Notes: generated by a model from the letters alone, not told the origin. A stretch of DNA of 64,000 nucleotides from Anaerolineales bacterium (GCA_021463845.1 JAJTXV010000001.1:186001-250000), one strand, 5' to 3'; numbered from the stretch's first letter, positions 46,994 to 56,500 are shown. Translations and numbers: made by a program.

Positions 46994-49900
46994 TTACAGC
47001 AGCGCTTTGGCGCGGTTGTAGCAGTCCAGCGCTTCGGTGAGCTCGTTGTTGCGCATGTAGGCGTCACCCAGGGTTTGCCACACCGCCACCTGGCGCGGGA
47101 AGCGGCGCGACGCGGCACGCAGGTCGGCAATCACATCGTCGAGGCGGATGCGGCGGCGCAGGAAGTAGCTGTAGGCTTCGGCGGCGTCGTTGATGTTGCC
47201 GTAGCTGAGCGCCTGGCGAGCGCCCGCCAGGCGGTCTTCGACTTCTTCGGGCGAGAGGCCGCGGCTGCGCTTGCGGGCCGCCTGCTTGGGCTTGGCCGCC
47301 GGGCTGGCTTCGGCGTAGGCTGGTTCGGCTACCGGCTGGGCGACGGGCTCGGGTGCAGGCGGGCTGCTGACGGGCTCAACGTCTTCTGGCTCGGCAGCGT
47401 CTGCGTCAGCTTCATCGTCCGGCTCCCCAGCGCCATAGGTGTCCTCGTCAGCGTCGAGATCTTCTTCGGCCAACGAGGCGTATTCGGTTTCGGCCAGCTC
47501 GGCTTCGGGTTCGGGCTCGGCTGCCGGCTCGTCGCGCCGCTGCTCGGCGGCCGCGGGCTGGCTAACGCTGCCGGAGAAGGTGATCGTCTCGTATTCCACT
47601 TCTTCGTCAGCTTCGGCTTCAATAGTTTCTTCCGGCTCAACAGCCGCTGGCGACTCTGCCGGCGCGTCGGGCAGCTGGCTGGCGGGCACCCAGGTGGGCT
47701 CGATGGCAGGCGAGGGTGCCTCGGTCTCACTGGGCTCCTGGCCGAGCCATTCGGCGCGGTCATCCGCGGCTTCGGGCTCATTGGCTTGCGCAGGCGCGGG
47801 CGGAAGGCTGCCCGTGCCGCCATTGACTTCCTGCTGGCTGAGTTGGCGCAGCCAATCCGGCACGTCTTGCGAATGGGCGCTGGGCTGGTGCGGTGCGACA
47901 GGCTGGCTGGCGGCCTGGTCCTGCTCCTGGCTGAGTTGGCTGAGCCACTGAGGGATGTCGTTGCTTTCTGGCTGGGCTTGAGGTGCAGGCTCGGGGTCGG
48001 CAGCGGGTTGCGCATCGTCTTGCGGGCGCAGCTCGCTGAGCCAGTCCGGCGCATCGCTGAGTTGGCGCGGGGCGATCGGTTCGCTGGGCGCAGCCGCGCC
48101 TTCCAGCGAACCGGTGAACTGGCGCAGCCAGCCGGGGGTGGTGTCGTCTGCGGCCGGCTCGGCGGGCAGCTCATCTTCGTCAGGCTGGCTGAAGGGCGAG
48201 TCGGCTTCCAGCCCGCTGAGCGTTTCGGACTCAGGAGTCATTTCAGGTTCCGGGTCGGGTTCGGGATCAGTGGCAGCATCCACAGGGTCAGCCGCGGCGG
48301 CCAGCTCGTCAAGCCAGCTCAGATTCTCGCTCAGCGTAGCGGGTGCGGCCTCAGCCGCCGGGTTGCTGCCGGCTTCTTCGGCGCGCAGCCACTCAGGCTT
48401 GGAGGTGCGGCGCTGCTCGGGCTCGGTGAGCAATTCGTCTTCGGCCGCGCCGCGGCGGGCGGCCAGACCTTCCAGCCAGTTGAGCGTGTCTTGCTCATCA
48501 TCACTGGCGCTGGCCGGGGCTTGCTCAGGTTCAACCGCGGCCGGCTCATCCAAGCCTGGCTGCGCATCCGCGGCGGGTAAGTCATCAGTGGACAGGCCCA
48601 ACGCTTCAAAGCGCTGCGTGCTGTCGGCATCGGCGGCCAACGGTTCATCCGCCTGGGCGTCGTCGGGGTCATCCTGCATGCCGGAGCTGGCCTGCAGATC
48701 ATCCAGCCAGTTGGCGGCCGGCTCAGTGGGCCGTTTGGCAGGCTCGGCGGGTACGGCTTCATCCGCCGGTTCCGCTTCGGGGGCTGCGTCTGCAGGCGGG
48801 TCAATGAATGCAGGCGAATCAGTGAAAGCGCTTACCGCAGGTCGGGTGGGCTGGGTATGCTCAAGCTCATTTTCGTTAAGTTCGGCCAGCCACTGCGGCA
48901 CTTCGGGCTCAGTGGCGGGGGCGGCAGGTTCTTCGCCTGGGGATCCTTCCTCGCCGTCGCTGAAGGCTGAGTCCAGCCAGCTGAGTTCGCCGGTCGGCAG
49001 CCAACCGGTGGGCTTGCCGCCAGGGTCGCTGGCAACCTGTGGCGGCGCGGGCGGGGCAATCGGAGCGCTGGGCAGCTCGGCCTCAGACTCGTCTTCCGGC
49101 TCCAGATTCGGCGGGCCGGTGGGGCTGAAGCCAGCCTGGGCAAACTCTTCGGTCCAGCGTTTGCCGGGCGGCTGCGCCGGCGGCAGGTCTGCGGCGTCCG
49201 GCGCTCCGTTGCCGGGGCGCAGTTCGCGCAGCCAGTCGGGGATCTCGTCTGGCTGCAGCGCGCCGGTCTTGAAGGGCTGGTCGTCTGCGGTGGTTTCGCC
49301 GGGCAGCTCATCCATGAAGGCGCTGCCGGCTTCGGGCTCGAGACCTTCCAGCGTACTGAGCACTGAACCTTCGGCTTCAGGATCAGCCTCGCCCGCAGTG
49401 GATAGGTTGTCAACTGAAAGCCAGTCGGGCAGGTCTTCTTTTTCGAAATCAGCTTCGGCGCCGGAGGGGGCACCCAGCAGCATGGGGCGGTCAAGCTCCA
49501 GCGCGTCGATAGTCACGCTGTCGGAGGGTACCTGGGCAACGTCTTTGAGCGTGCTGACCTGGGCGGCGTAGGGGTCGAGCTCTTCTACGCGTTCCCAATA
49601 GGGGTTGGCTTCAACATCCTGCTGCGTGCTGCGCAGAATATCCACCATCACACGGTTGGCGTACAGACAGTACGGCAGCTTCTGGATGATCTGGCTGCAC
49701 ACCTCGCTGGCTTCGGCGTGCTGGTTGTTCTTGAAATACATCTCGGCCAGCAAGACTTGCAGGTCGGGGCGTTGGGGATCTTCGGCCAGGGCATTGCGCA
49801 GTTCGCCGATCGCCTGGTTGTACAGATCGCCGTGAGAGTACATCCGGGCCAGCGCGCCGCGGGTCAGGCGCACCTTGGGCGGCTCATAGCCTTCGCGCAG

Positions 49901-50257
49901 GCCGTATAGACGGCGCACTTCGCCCTGAACGGCTTTGTTGGAGGGTTGCGACTCAAAGGCGCGTTCCATATGCCAGATGGAGGCATCCAAGTGGCCTTCG
50001 TCCTCACGGATGATGCTCATGCCGATATTGGCGACGAAGTCATCCGGAATCGAGGAAAGCACGCGTTGGAACAGGTCACTGGCCTCGCTGTGGCGCTTGC
50101 TCTCCAGGTAGGCCTTGCCCATCAGGCGGTAGGTGTCTATGTTCTTGGGGAAGGTTTTGAGCACATGGCGGCAATGAGCCAGGGCGTCTTCGACCTGGTT
50201 TGAATCGATGAGCTGCTCGATTCCTTGTAAATAGTCGCGTAAATTAGTGGCCGCCAT
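46994..50257 (-). CDS. TPR protein with long acidic linker carrying repeated WL motifs
   Basis: The product is 1,087 residues from MAATNLRDYLQGIEQL. The track start at 51211 runs antisense through an ABC gene and is rejected. Residues 1-235 are TPR repeats (AHCRHVLKTFPKNIDTYRLMGKAYLE; IGELRNALAEDPQRPDLQVLLAEMYFK). Residues about 255-970 are acidic, Pro/Ala/Glu/Asp-rich and surely disordered, but carry about 14 spaced copies of a (hydrophobic)-P/S-x-W-L-x-x-L motif: LPDWLS, IPDWLREL, VPQWLAEL, ANWLDDL, LSWLDEL, APDWLSEL, VPDWLRQL and others. A basic patch (KPKQAARKRSRG) precedes C-terminal TPRs (RQALSYGNINDAAEAYSYFL; LGDAYMRNNELTEALDCYNRAKALL). It is probably a scaffold; no partner is evident. 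Confidence 0.88.
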   Translation of the reverse strand: MAATNLRDYLQGIEQLIDSNQVEDALAHCRHVLKTFPKNIDTYRLMGKAYLESKRHSEASDLFQRVLSSIPDDFVANIGMSIIREDEGHLDASIWHMERAFESQPSNKAVQGEVRRLYGLREGYEPPKVRLTRGALARMYSHGDLYNQAIGELRNALAEDPQRPDLQVLLAEMYFKNNQHAEASEVCSQIIQKLPYCLYANRVMVDILRSTQQDVEANPYWERVEELDPYAAQVSTLKDVAQVPSDSVTIDALELDRPMLLGAPSGAEADFEKEDLPDWLSVDNLSTAGEADPEAEGSVLSTLEGLEPEAGSAFMDELPGETTADDQPFKTGALQPDEIPDWLRELRPGNGAPDAADLPPAQPPGKRWTEEFAQAGFSPTGPPNLEPEDESEAELPSAPIAPPAPPQVASDPGGKPTGWLPTGELSWLDSAFSDGEEGSPGEEPAAPATEPEVPQWLAELNENELEHTQPTRPAVSAFTDSPAFIDPPADAAPEAEPADEAVPAEPAKRPTEPAANWLDDLQASSGMQDDPDDAQADEPLAADADSTQRFEALGLSTDDLPAADAQPGLDEPAAVEPEQAPASASDDEQDTLNWLEGLAARRGAAEDELLTEPEQRRTSKPEWLRAEEAGSNPAAEAAPATLSENLSWLDELAAAADPVDAATDPEPDPEPEMTPESETLSGLEADSPFSQPDEDELPAEPAADDTTPGWLRQFTGSLEGAAAPSEPIAPRQLSDAPDWLSELRPQDDAQPAADPEPAPQAQPESNDIPQWLSQLSQEQDQAASQPVAPHQPSAHSQDVPDWLRQLSQQEVNGGTGSLPPAPAQANEPEAADDRAEWLGQEPSETEAPSPAIEPTWVPASQLPDAPAESPAAVEPEETIEAEADEEVEYETITFSGSVSQPAAAEQRRDEPAAEPEPEAELAETEYASLAEEDLDADEDTYGAGEPDDEADADAAEPEDVEPVSSPPAPEPVAQPVAEPAYAEASPAAKPKQAARKRSRGLSPEEVEDRLAGARQALSYGNINDAAEAYSYFLRRRIRLDDVIADLRAASRRFPRQVAVWQTLGDAYMRNNELTEALDCYNRAKALL

Positions 50258-50352
50258 GCTGTTTGGGAAAGTAGTATGCCATTTTAGGCACTTACATGCA
50301 AGGAAAGCGCTCCAATACCTGGGCCGGCTTGCGCAGGCCTGGGTATTGAGCT

Positions 50353-50358
50353 TATCAT
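50353..50358 (+). promoter_or_regulatory. -10 box TATCAT for leaderless start (ABC ATPase)
   Basis: TATCAT is followed by TCCCGCC and then ATG, a 7-base gap. Confidence 0.45.
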
Positions 50359-50365
50359 TCCCGCC

Positions 50366-51361
50366 ATGAGCATGGTGATCGAAGCAGACGGCATAGGCCG
50401 TGACTATGGCAAGCTGGTGGCAGTGGACGCGCTGGACCTGGCGGTTGGGCAAGGCGAGATGTTCGCCTTGCTTGGCCCGAACGGCGGCGGCAAGACCACC
50501 ACGGTGGGCTTGCTGACCACACTGCTGCGGCCCAGCCGCGGCAGCGCCCGCGTGGCGGGCTACGATGTCGCCCGCCAACCCGCCGAGGTGCGCAGCCGGA
50601 TCGGCGTGGTGTTCCAGGGTCCCAGCCTGGATGAACACCTGACCGCCTGGGAGAATTTGGACTTTCACGCCCGCATCTACAAGATGCCGCGGGCGCAGTT
50701 CCGCCAGCAGGCAGGTGAGCTGCTCGCGCTGGTGGAGTTGGCCGAGCGCCAGCACGAGCCGGTGCGCAACTTCTCCGGTGGCATGCGCCGCCGTTTGGAG
50801 CTGGCCCGCGGCCTGCTGCACCAACCGCAGGTGCTGTTTTTGGATGAGCCCACAGTGGGGTTGGACCCGCAGACGCGCCGGGCGATCTGGGAGTACTTGC
50901 ATACGCTGCGCCAGCAGAACGGCGTCACCATTTTCTTGACAACCCATTATTTGGAAGAGGCAGAGAGCTGCGACCGCGTCGCCATTCTGGATGGCGGCAA
51001 GCTGGTTGCGCTGGATACGCCCGCGGCGCTGAAAGCGACGCTGGGCGGTGATGTGCTGTACATCCGCACCACAGATGTACAGGCGGCCGAGCAGCTGCTG
51101 CGAGCCGAGGGGCTGGCCGTGCGCCACATCGCCGAAGGATTGGCGGTGGAAGCGGACGATGGGCCGGCCAAGATCCCCGAACTGGTGGCCTTGCTGGAAC
51201 GCAGCGGCCATGCGGTGCAGGCGGTCAACTTGCGGCGGCCTTCGCTGGAAGATGTGTTCATTAAACTGACCGGGCGCGATATCCGGGCTGAGAACCCGGA
51301 CGCCGCTGAGGTGTTGGGCCGCAAGGCCCGCATGGGGCGCGGGCCGCGAGGTGGCCGATGA
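50366..51361 (+). CDS. ABC transporter ATPase, DrrA/DUF4162 type
   Basis: The 331-residue ATPase has Walker A GPNGGGKTT (the usual Ala is Gly), signature FSGGMRRRLELA, Walker B VLFLDEPTVGLD and H-loop TTHYLEEAE. The C-terminal part (about 225-300) is the regulatory domain of DrrA-type ATPases, ending in RPSLEDVFIKLTGRDIR and a basic tail (GRKARMGRGPRGGR). ATGA overlap with the permease gene. A second DrrAB-type system, distinct from that at 16690-18327. Confidence 0.94.
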   Translation: MSMVIEADGIGRDYGKLVAVDALDLAVGQGEMFALLGPNGGGKTTTVGLLTTLLRPSRGSARVAGYDVARQPAEVRSRIGVVFQGPSLDEHLTAWENLDFHARIYKMPRAQFRQQAGELLALVELAERQHEPVRNFSGGMRRRLELARGLLHQPQVLFLDEPTVGLDPQTRRAIWEYLHTLRQQNGVTIFLTTHYLEEAESCDRVAILDGGKLVALDTPAALKATLGGDVLYIRTTDVQAAEQLLRAEGLAVRHIAEGLAVEADDGPAKIPELVALLERSGHAVQAVNLRRPSLEDVFIKLTGRDIRAENPDAAEVLGRKARMGRGPRGGR

Positions 51362-52137
51362 GCGCGCTGTACACGATCTGGCTGCGCGACCTGACCCGCT
51401 TCCTACGCAACCGTTCGCGCATTTTCACTTCGCTGGCACAGCCGCTCCTGTATCTGGCGATCTTCGGCACAGGGCTCTCCAGCCTCTTGTCGGGCACATC
51501 TTCGCTAGGCGGAGTGAGCTTCACGGCGTTCGTGTATCCGGGTGTGATCGGCCTGACGATCATGTTCACGGCGCTGTTCACGGCTATCTCGGTAGTGTAT
51601 GACCGCGAGTTTGGCTTTTTGAAAGAGGTGCTGGTCTCGCCCGCACCGCGCCTGGCAGTGGCGCTGGGCAAAGTGGCCAGCGGCAGTACGATCGCTTTGC
51701 TTCAGGGCGTGCTGACCCTGCCGCTGGCCTGGCTGCTGGGCCTGCCCCTGACGCTGGGGCAAGTGGCCCAGCTGATCGGCATCATGGCGGTGCTGGCGGC
51801 GATGTGCACCGCGCTCGGTTTGCTGGTCTCCACCCGGCTGCGCGGCATTGAAGGCTACAACGTGATCATCAATTTTCTGATGATGCCGCTGTTCCTGCTG
51901 TCCGGCGCGCTCTTCCCGCTGGCCGGGTTGCCAGTGTGGATGAATGTTCTGGTGCGGGTCAACCCGATGGCGTATGCCACGGACGCGCTGCGCCAGGTGG
52001 CGCTGGCGGGGGCGGCGGAGCCGGGGTTCCTGGCCGCCAGTCGCCTGCACCCAGTGAGCGTGGATGTGCTGGTGCTGCTGGGCTTCTTTGTTCTCTTTCT
52101 TGTGCCGGCGGTGCGGGCGTTCAGCAAGCAAGAGTAA
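51358..52137 (+). CDS. ABC-2 type permease, DrrB-like
   Basis: The 259-residue permease has six hydrophobic spans, with SLAQPLLYLAIFGTGLSSLL, VVYDREFGFLKEVLVSPAPR and a late RVNPMAYATDALRQVAL. It pairs with the ATPase it overlaps by 4 bases. The substrate is unknown. A terminator follows about 50 bases later. Confidence 0.93.
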   Translation: MSALYTIWLRDLTRFLRNRSRIFTSLAQPLLYLAIFGTGLSSLLSGTSSLGGVSFTAFVYPGVIGLTIMFTALFTAISVVYDREFGFLKEVLVSPAPRLAVALGKVASGSTIALLQGVLTLPLAWLLGLPLTLGQVAQLIGIMAVLAAMCTALGLLVSTRLRGIEGYNVIINFLMMPLFLLSGALFPLAGLPVWMNVLVRVNPMAYATDALRQVALAGAAEPGFLAASRLHPVSVDVLVLLGFFVLFLVPAVRAFSKQE

Positions 52138-52187
52138 TGCGTTGCTACGCAAACTGCGTTTGGTAGTGCGCTTGGATGACATTTTAC

Positions 52188-52222
52188 AAAAAAAGCCCCG
52201 CTGCATTGCAGCGGGGCTTTTG
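52188..52222 (+). terminator. Rho-independent terminator, bidirectional
   Basis: AAAAAAAGCCCCGCTGC-ATT-GCAGCGGGGCTTTT lies between the converging ABC permease and hppA genes. Confidence 0.92.
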
Positions 52223-52245
52223 GTTTGCTTGGTCAGCTGTGCGCC

Positions 52246-54597
52246 TTAGCGGCGGGCAGCAGCCTTCTTGGGCTTGGCGCCGATGGAGCCGGTGCTCTTG
52301 CTGGACAGGATCGACCAGCCCAGCAGGGCGACCATGACGGCGGCGGCAGCCCATTCACCAGGGCCGAGCCGTTCGATCTGCACCACCACCGGGGCGATGA
52401 TGACCGAGACCAGGTTGACCACCTTGATCATGGGGTTGAGGGCCGGGCCCGCAGTGTCCTTCAGCGGGTCACCTACGGTGTCACCGACCACGCTGGCCTT
52501 GTGGCGCTCAGAGCCCTTGCCCAGGTTCTTCTTGGGGGTCTTGGGCTCGTCTTCGATCAGCTTCTTGGCATTGTCCCAGGCGCCACCGGCGTTGTTCATG
52601 AACACCGCCAGCAGCTGGCCGGAGAGGATGATGCCGGCCAGGAAACCGCCGAGCGCATTCACGCCCAGCAGCAGGCCAACCAGGATGGGGGTCACAACGG
52701 CCAACACGGCCAGGGGCACCAGCTCTTTCTGAGCGGCGCCGGTGGAGATGTTGACAGCCTGCTTGTAGTCAGGCTTGACCTTGCCCTTGAGCACGCCACG
52801 GGCGAACTGGCGGCGGCATTCTTCCACGATCAAGGCGGCAGCACGGCTGACGGCCTGAATGGCGTAGGACGAGAACAGCCAGGGCAGCGCGCCACCGATG
52901 AGCATACCCACGAACACCTGGGGCACATCGATGCGGATACCGATGGACTGGATCTGCTGGGCCAGCGGCACGCCAGCGGCGGCCTGGGCACGGCTTACAT
53001 CGACGAGGTAGGAGCCGAACAGGGCCACGGCGGCGATCACGGCGGAGCCGATGGCGACGCCCTTGGTGATGGCCTTGGTGGTGTTGCCCACCGCGTCGAG
53101 GTCAGCCATGATGCGCTGAGCCTTCTTGGTGGTGGGGTCAGACTTGCCGCTCCACGACATCTCGCCGATGCCGTTGGCGTTGTCAGCGATGGGGCCAAAG
53201 GAGTCCATGGCCACGTTGTTGCCGGTCAGGGTTAGCATGCCGATACCGGTCATGGCGACGCCGTAGAGGATGTAGGTGATGGTCTCGGCGGGAGTGGTGC
53301 CGATGCCGCCGAAGAGCAGGATGGACGAGAAGATGGTGGCGGCGATGACGATGGCAGCCCACACGGAGGACTCGTAGCCGACGGACAGACCCTGAAGGAT
53401 CAGGGTGGCCGGGCCGGTGTCAGCCGCTTTCTTGATCTCATCCACCGGCTTCTGGTGCGTGCCGGTGAAGTACTCGGTCATGCGGTCGATCAGGATGGCG
53501 AGCAACACGCCGATCCCGACGGCCGCGGGGGTGAGCCACCAGGCGCCGGGCAGGCCGGCATCCTTCAGGTAGAAGAAGGCGGCGGCGAAGAACAGCACCA
53601 CGGAGATGACCGCGGAGGACAGGAAGCCACTGAAGATGGCGCTCATGGCCTTGGCGGCGTTGCCTTCCTTGCCAGCCTTGACGGCATAGGTGCCGATGAT
53701 GGAAGACAGCACACCCACACCGCGCACGATCAGCGGGTAGATGATCCACTCAATGTGGCCGGTCAGGGCGTGCAGTGCCACACCCAGGATCAGGCCGGAG
53801 ACGATGGTGACCTCGTAGGACTCGAAGATGTCTGCGGCCATACCGGCGCAGTCACCCACATTGTCACCCACCAGGTCAGCCACCACGGCGGGATTGCGCG
53901 GATCGTCTTCGGGGATGTCGTTCTCCACCTTGCCGACCAGGTCAGCGCCGACGTCAGCGGCCTTGGTGAAGATGCCGCCGCCGACGCGCATGAACAGCGC
54001 CAGCAGGGTGCCACCGAAGCCGAAGCCCAGCAGGGCGTCGGGCGCGGCGATGCCGAAGTAGATGAAGAGCACGGTGCCGCCGAGCAGGCCGAGGCCGTCG
54101 GTCAGCATACCGGTGATGGTGCCGGCGCGGTAGGCGATCTTGAGCGCGCCACCGAAGGAGTTGCGCGCCTCAGAGGCTACGCGCACATTGGCGTGAACCG
54201 CCATGCGCATACCGATCTGGCCCACCAACAGGGAGAACACGGCGCCGAGCACAAAGCCCACGGCGCGGCCCACACCGATGATGGTGCGAACCTCTTCCGG
54301 GGTGTTGCTGTGGAAGCGCTCAATGGCCTCAGGGGTGGGGGGCACAATGGCCACCGAGAGGTACATGGCCACGGTGAGGATGACGATGAGGGGCACAATG
54401 GTGCGCAGCTGGCGACCCAGGTAGGCATTGGCGCCGTCACGGATGGCGGTCCAGACCTCCTGCATCTTGGGGGTGCCGGCGTCAGCCGCCATCACCTCTT
54501 TGCGCAGCCACAGCGCATAGGCCAGGCCGAGGATGGCAATGCCAAACACGGCCCAGATGGCTGTGACTTCAAAACTGGTCAACCCTAATTCATACAT
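52246..54597 (-). CDS. hppA: Membrane-bound proton-pumping pyrophosphatase, K+-independent type
   Basis: The 783-residue, about 16-span protein couples PPi hydrolysis to ion pumping. Substrate-site motifs are intact: DVGADLVGKVENDIPEDDPRNPA, VGDNVGDCAGMAADIFESY, and the C-terminal DTVGDPLKDTAGPALN. The sequence GNTTKAITKG has Lys at the place that sets K+ dependence (Ala in K+-dependent enzymes), so this should be a K+-independent H+-PPase. AGGAG lies upstream. Monocistronic. It ends in a basic tail (AKPKKAAARR). Confidence 0.96.
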   Translation of the reverse strand: MYELGLTSFEVTAIWAVFGIAILGLAYALWLRKEVMAADAGTPKMQEVWTAIRDGANAYLGRQLRTIVPLIVILTVAMYLSVAIVPPTPEAIERFHSNTPEEVRTIIGVGRAVGFVLGAVFSLLVGQIGMRMAVHANVRVASEARNSFGGALKIAYRAGTITGMLTDGLGLLGGTVLFIYFGIAAPDALLGFGFGGTLLALFMRVGGGIFTKAADVGADLVGKVENDIPEDDPRNPAVVADLVGDNVGDCAGMAADIFESYEVTIVSGLILGVALHALTGHIEWIIYPLIVRGVGVLSSIIGTYAVKAGKEGNAAKAMSAIFSGFLSSAVISVVLFFAAAFFYLKDAGLPGAWWLTPAAVGIGVLLAILIDRMTEYFTGTHQKPVDEIKKAADTGPATLILQGLSVGYESSVWAAIVIAATIFSSILLFGGIGTTPAETITYILYGVAMTGIGMLTLTGNNVAMDSFGPIADNANGIGEMSWSGKSDPTTKKAQRIMADLDAVGNTTKAITKGVAIGSAVIAAVALFGSYLVDVSRAQAAAGVPLAQQIQSIGIRIDVPQVFVGMLIGGALPWLFSSYAIQAVSRAAALIVEECRRQFARGVLKGKVKPDYKQAVNISTGAAQKELVPLAVLAVVTPILVGLLLGVNALGGFLAGIILSGQLLAVFMNNAGGAWDNAKKLIEDEPKTPKKNLGKGSERHKASVVGDTVGDPLKDTAGPALNPMIKVVNLVSVIIAPVVVQIERLGPGEWAAAAVMVALLGWSILSSKSTGSIGAKPKKAAARR

Positions 54598-54633
54598 GCA
54601 AATAACTCCTGTGAAAGTGTGCTGTTTTCCTTA

Positions 54634-54671
54634 AAAAGCGCCGGTGGCGGTAGCCGACGGCGCTTTGTTTA
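54634..54671 (-). terminator. Hairpin terminator upstream of hppA
   Basis: AAAAAGCGCCG...CGGCGCTTTGTTT forms a strong stem with a short internal stem GGCGGTAGCC. On the minus strand it ends the ABM gene and ends in a T-run. Confidence 0.75.
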
Positions 54672-54735
54672 GGCAATGCAAGCGTGGATTGTAATTTGTG
54701 GGTAGGGTTTGCGTCAAGCGCTCGGCTTGTGCCGC

Positions 54736-55038
54736 TCAGAGGCCTTTGCCGCCCTGGGTATCGAGTTCCACCCGGTCAGAGATGGCTGCGATGAGCGGGC
54801 GGGCCTGGCTGATGAGCTCGCGGGTGGCCTGATCTTCGAGGGAAGCCTGGTGGGCGGCCTGGCTGGCCCAGACTTCACTGACCCAGACGGCATCCGGCTC
54901 GCCTGGCTGGGCGCTGACGAGGTAGATCAGGCAATCCGGGTTGCTGCGCAACCCTTCGGCGGCCTGGAGCAGGAGCTGGAGGAGGGCCGGGCCGTTACCG
55001 GGTGTGGCGCTGAACTTGCCGTGGACGCCGTAGTACAT
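54736..55038 (-). CDS. Antibiotic biosynthesis monooxygenase (ABM) domain protein
   Basis: The product is 100 residues from MYYGVHGKFSATPGNG; the longer track start (55230) has no conserved sequence and lies beyond the promoter. LLQAAEGLRSNPDCLIYLVSAQPGEPDAVWVSEVWASQAAHQASLED is the dimeric ferredoxin-like ABM pattern. The role may be a quinol or heme monooxygenase or a small-molecule binding protein. TATAAT lies 6 bases before the ATG. Confidence 0.88.
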   Translation of the reverse strand: MYYGVHGKFSATPGNGPALLQLLLQAAEGLRSNPDCLIYLVSAQPGEPDAVWVSEVWASQAAHQASLEDQATRELISQARPLIAAISDRVELDTQGGKGL

Positions 55039-55044
55039 GCTGAG

Positions 55045-55050
55045 ATTATA
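55045..55050 (-). promoter_or_regulatory. -10 box TATAAT for leaderless start (ABM gene)
   Basis: On the minus strand TATAAT is followed by CTCAGC and then ATG, a 6-base gap. Confidence 0.6.
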
Positions 55051-55137
55051 TGTGGCCCCTACTATATGAGGGCAGGAGGACATTAATCCGCCCGCGAACG
55101 ATTTCGTTGTTGACTCGGCTGTTTGATTCGCTGTATA

Positions 55138-55164
55138 TTGACAATCCACTTGGAAAGCTAACAT
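55138..55164 (+). promoter_or_regulatory. Possible sigma-70 promoter of the sigma factor gene
   Basis: TTGACA at 55138 and TAACAT at 55159, with a 15-base spacer (shorter than the ideal 17), lie about 85 bases before the start codon. Confidence 0.35.
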
Positions 55165-55165
55165 T

Positions 55166-55197
55166 CCAGCAACAGCACCGGTTGCTGGCTTTTTATG
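55166..55197 (+). terminator. Terminator-like hairpin in the sigma factor leader
   Basis: CCAGCAAC-AGCACCG-GTTGCTGG followed by CTTTTTATG has the form of an intrinsic terminator, yet lies in the 5' leader of the sigma factor gene. It could act as an attenuator. Confidence 0.45.
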
Positions 55198-55250
55198 CCC
55201 CGTTTTTATGAAATTCCTGGTGAGGCCCACAGCGAAAAGAGCTCCTGTAA

Positions 55251-56495
55251 GTGCTGAACGAAAAACTCCTTAGCGACATCGTCGAAAACGATCACGATCA
55301 AGACCGAGATCACCCTGCAGTAGTCCGTTTAATTGAATTAGGCCGTAAGCAAGGCTATGTCACCATTGATGACATCCTCAACTTCTTCCCTGAGGCTGAG
55401 CGTGACGTAGATAAGCTCGAAGAGGCCTTTGCGGCCCTGTTGGGCGCGGGCGTAGCCTATGTGGACGACCCCGAGGGCCTGGAGCAGGTGGCGGACGCTG
55501 ACCTGAGCGGCGATGAGGATGAGGAAGAAGAGAGCGAAAGCCGCCGCCAACGCGAGGCTGACGACAATTACCTGGCCAACATCGACACCGATGACATGAT
55601 CGGCCTGTACCTGAAGGAAGTTGGGCGAGTACCCCTTCTGACGGCAGCCGAGGAAGTTAGCCTGGCCAAGCGCATTGAAAAGGGCCGCGTGGCCCGCGAA
55701 GTGCTGGCCTCTGGGCGCCTGGAAGAGGCCCAGCGGGGCAAGTATCGCTTGAATATTGAAGATGGCTGGGCGGCCCGTGAGCATCTGATCACGGCCAACA
55801 GCCGTCTGGTGATCAGCGTGGCCAAGAAGTACATGGGCCGCGGCGTTCCCTTCCAGGACCTTATTCAGGAAGGCAACATCGGCCTGATCCGCGCCGCCAA
55901 GAAGTTCGACTACCGCCGCGGCCACAAGTTCAGCACCTATGCCACCTGGTGGATCCGCCAGGCGGTGACGCGTGCCATCGCCGACCAGGGCCGCACCATC
56001 CGCGTGCCGGTCCACATGGGCGACCAGATCAATAAGCTGCTGCGCGTGCAGCACCAGCTGACCCAGCGTCTGGGCCGCGAACCATCGGTTGAGGAGCTGG
56101 CTGCCGCCCTGGATGTGCCCGCCAAGAAGGTGGAGAACATGATCCAGGTGGCCCGCCGCCCGCTCTCGCTGGAAACCCCCACGGATGATGAGGAAGATTC
56201 GGTGTTGGGCGACTTCATTCAGGATCACGAAGCCCCGGCCCCAGACGACTCGGCGACCTACAACCTGCTGCGCCAGCATCTGGGCGAAGTGCTCGATGGG
56301 CTGCCGCCGCGCGAAGTGCGCATTCTGCAGCTGCGCTATGGGCTGCTGGATGGCCAGGCGTATACGCTGGAGGAAGTGGGCAGCAAGATGGGCGTGACGC
56401 GCGAGCGTGTACGCCAGATCGAGGCCCAAGCGCTCAGCCGCTTGCGCCACCCAGTGGTGAGCAAGAAGCTCAAGGAATATTTGGGCGAGAACTAA
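55251..56495 (+). CDS. rpoD: RNA polymerase sigma factor RpoD/SigA (primary sigma 70)
   Basis: The 414-residue factor has region 1.1 ([37 protein letters not shown]), an acidic linker ([11 protein letters not shown]), region 1.2 ([31 protein letters not shown]), region 2 ([60 protein letters not shown]), region 3 and region 4 ([15 protein letters not shown]...[30 protein letters not shown]). Presence of 1.1 argues for the housekeeping factor. The start is a GTG (55251) with a weak ribosome site. A terminator follows directly. Confidence 0.95.
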   Translation: MLNEKLLSDIVENDHDQDRDHPAVVRLIELGRKQGYVTIDDILNFFPEAERDVDKLEEAFAALLGAGVAYVDDPEGLEQVADADLSGDEDEEEESESRRQREADDNYLANIDTDDMIGLYLKEVGRVPLLTAAEEVSLAKRIEKGRVAREVLASGRLEEAQRGKYRLNIEDGWAAREHLITANSRLVISVAKKYMGRGVPFQDLIQEGNIGLIRAAKKFDYRRGHKFSTYATWWIRQAVTRAIADQGRTIRVPVHMGDQINKLLRVQHQLTQRLGREPSVEELAAALDVPAKKVENMIQVARRPLSLETPTDDEEDSVLGDFIQDHEAPAPDDSATYNLLRQHLGEVLDGLPPREVRILQLRYGLLDGQAYTLEEVGSKMGVTRERVRQIEAQALSRLRHPVVSKKLKEYLGEN

Positions 56496-56500
56496 GCATG

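Noticed and set aside
47075-49571. Long plus-strand ORFs (501 and 485 residues) opposite the TPR gene
   Set aside because: They are Ser/Gly-rich low-complexity translations of the complementary strand of the acidic linker. They have no start signals and no recognisable domain.
50258-51211. N-terminal extension of the 46994-51211 minus-strand ORF
   Set aside because: It is exactly antisense to the clear ABC ATPase gene at 50366-51361, and the TPR sequence begins at the ATG at 50257.
53455-54588. Plus-strand ORF of 377 residues
   Set aside because: It is antisense to hppA.
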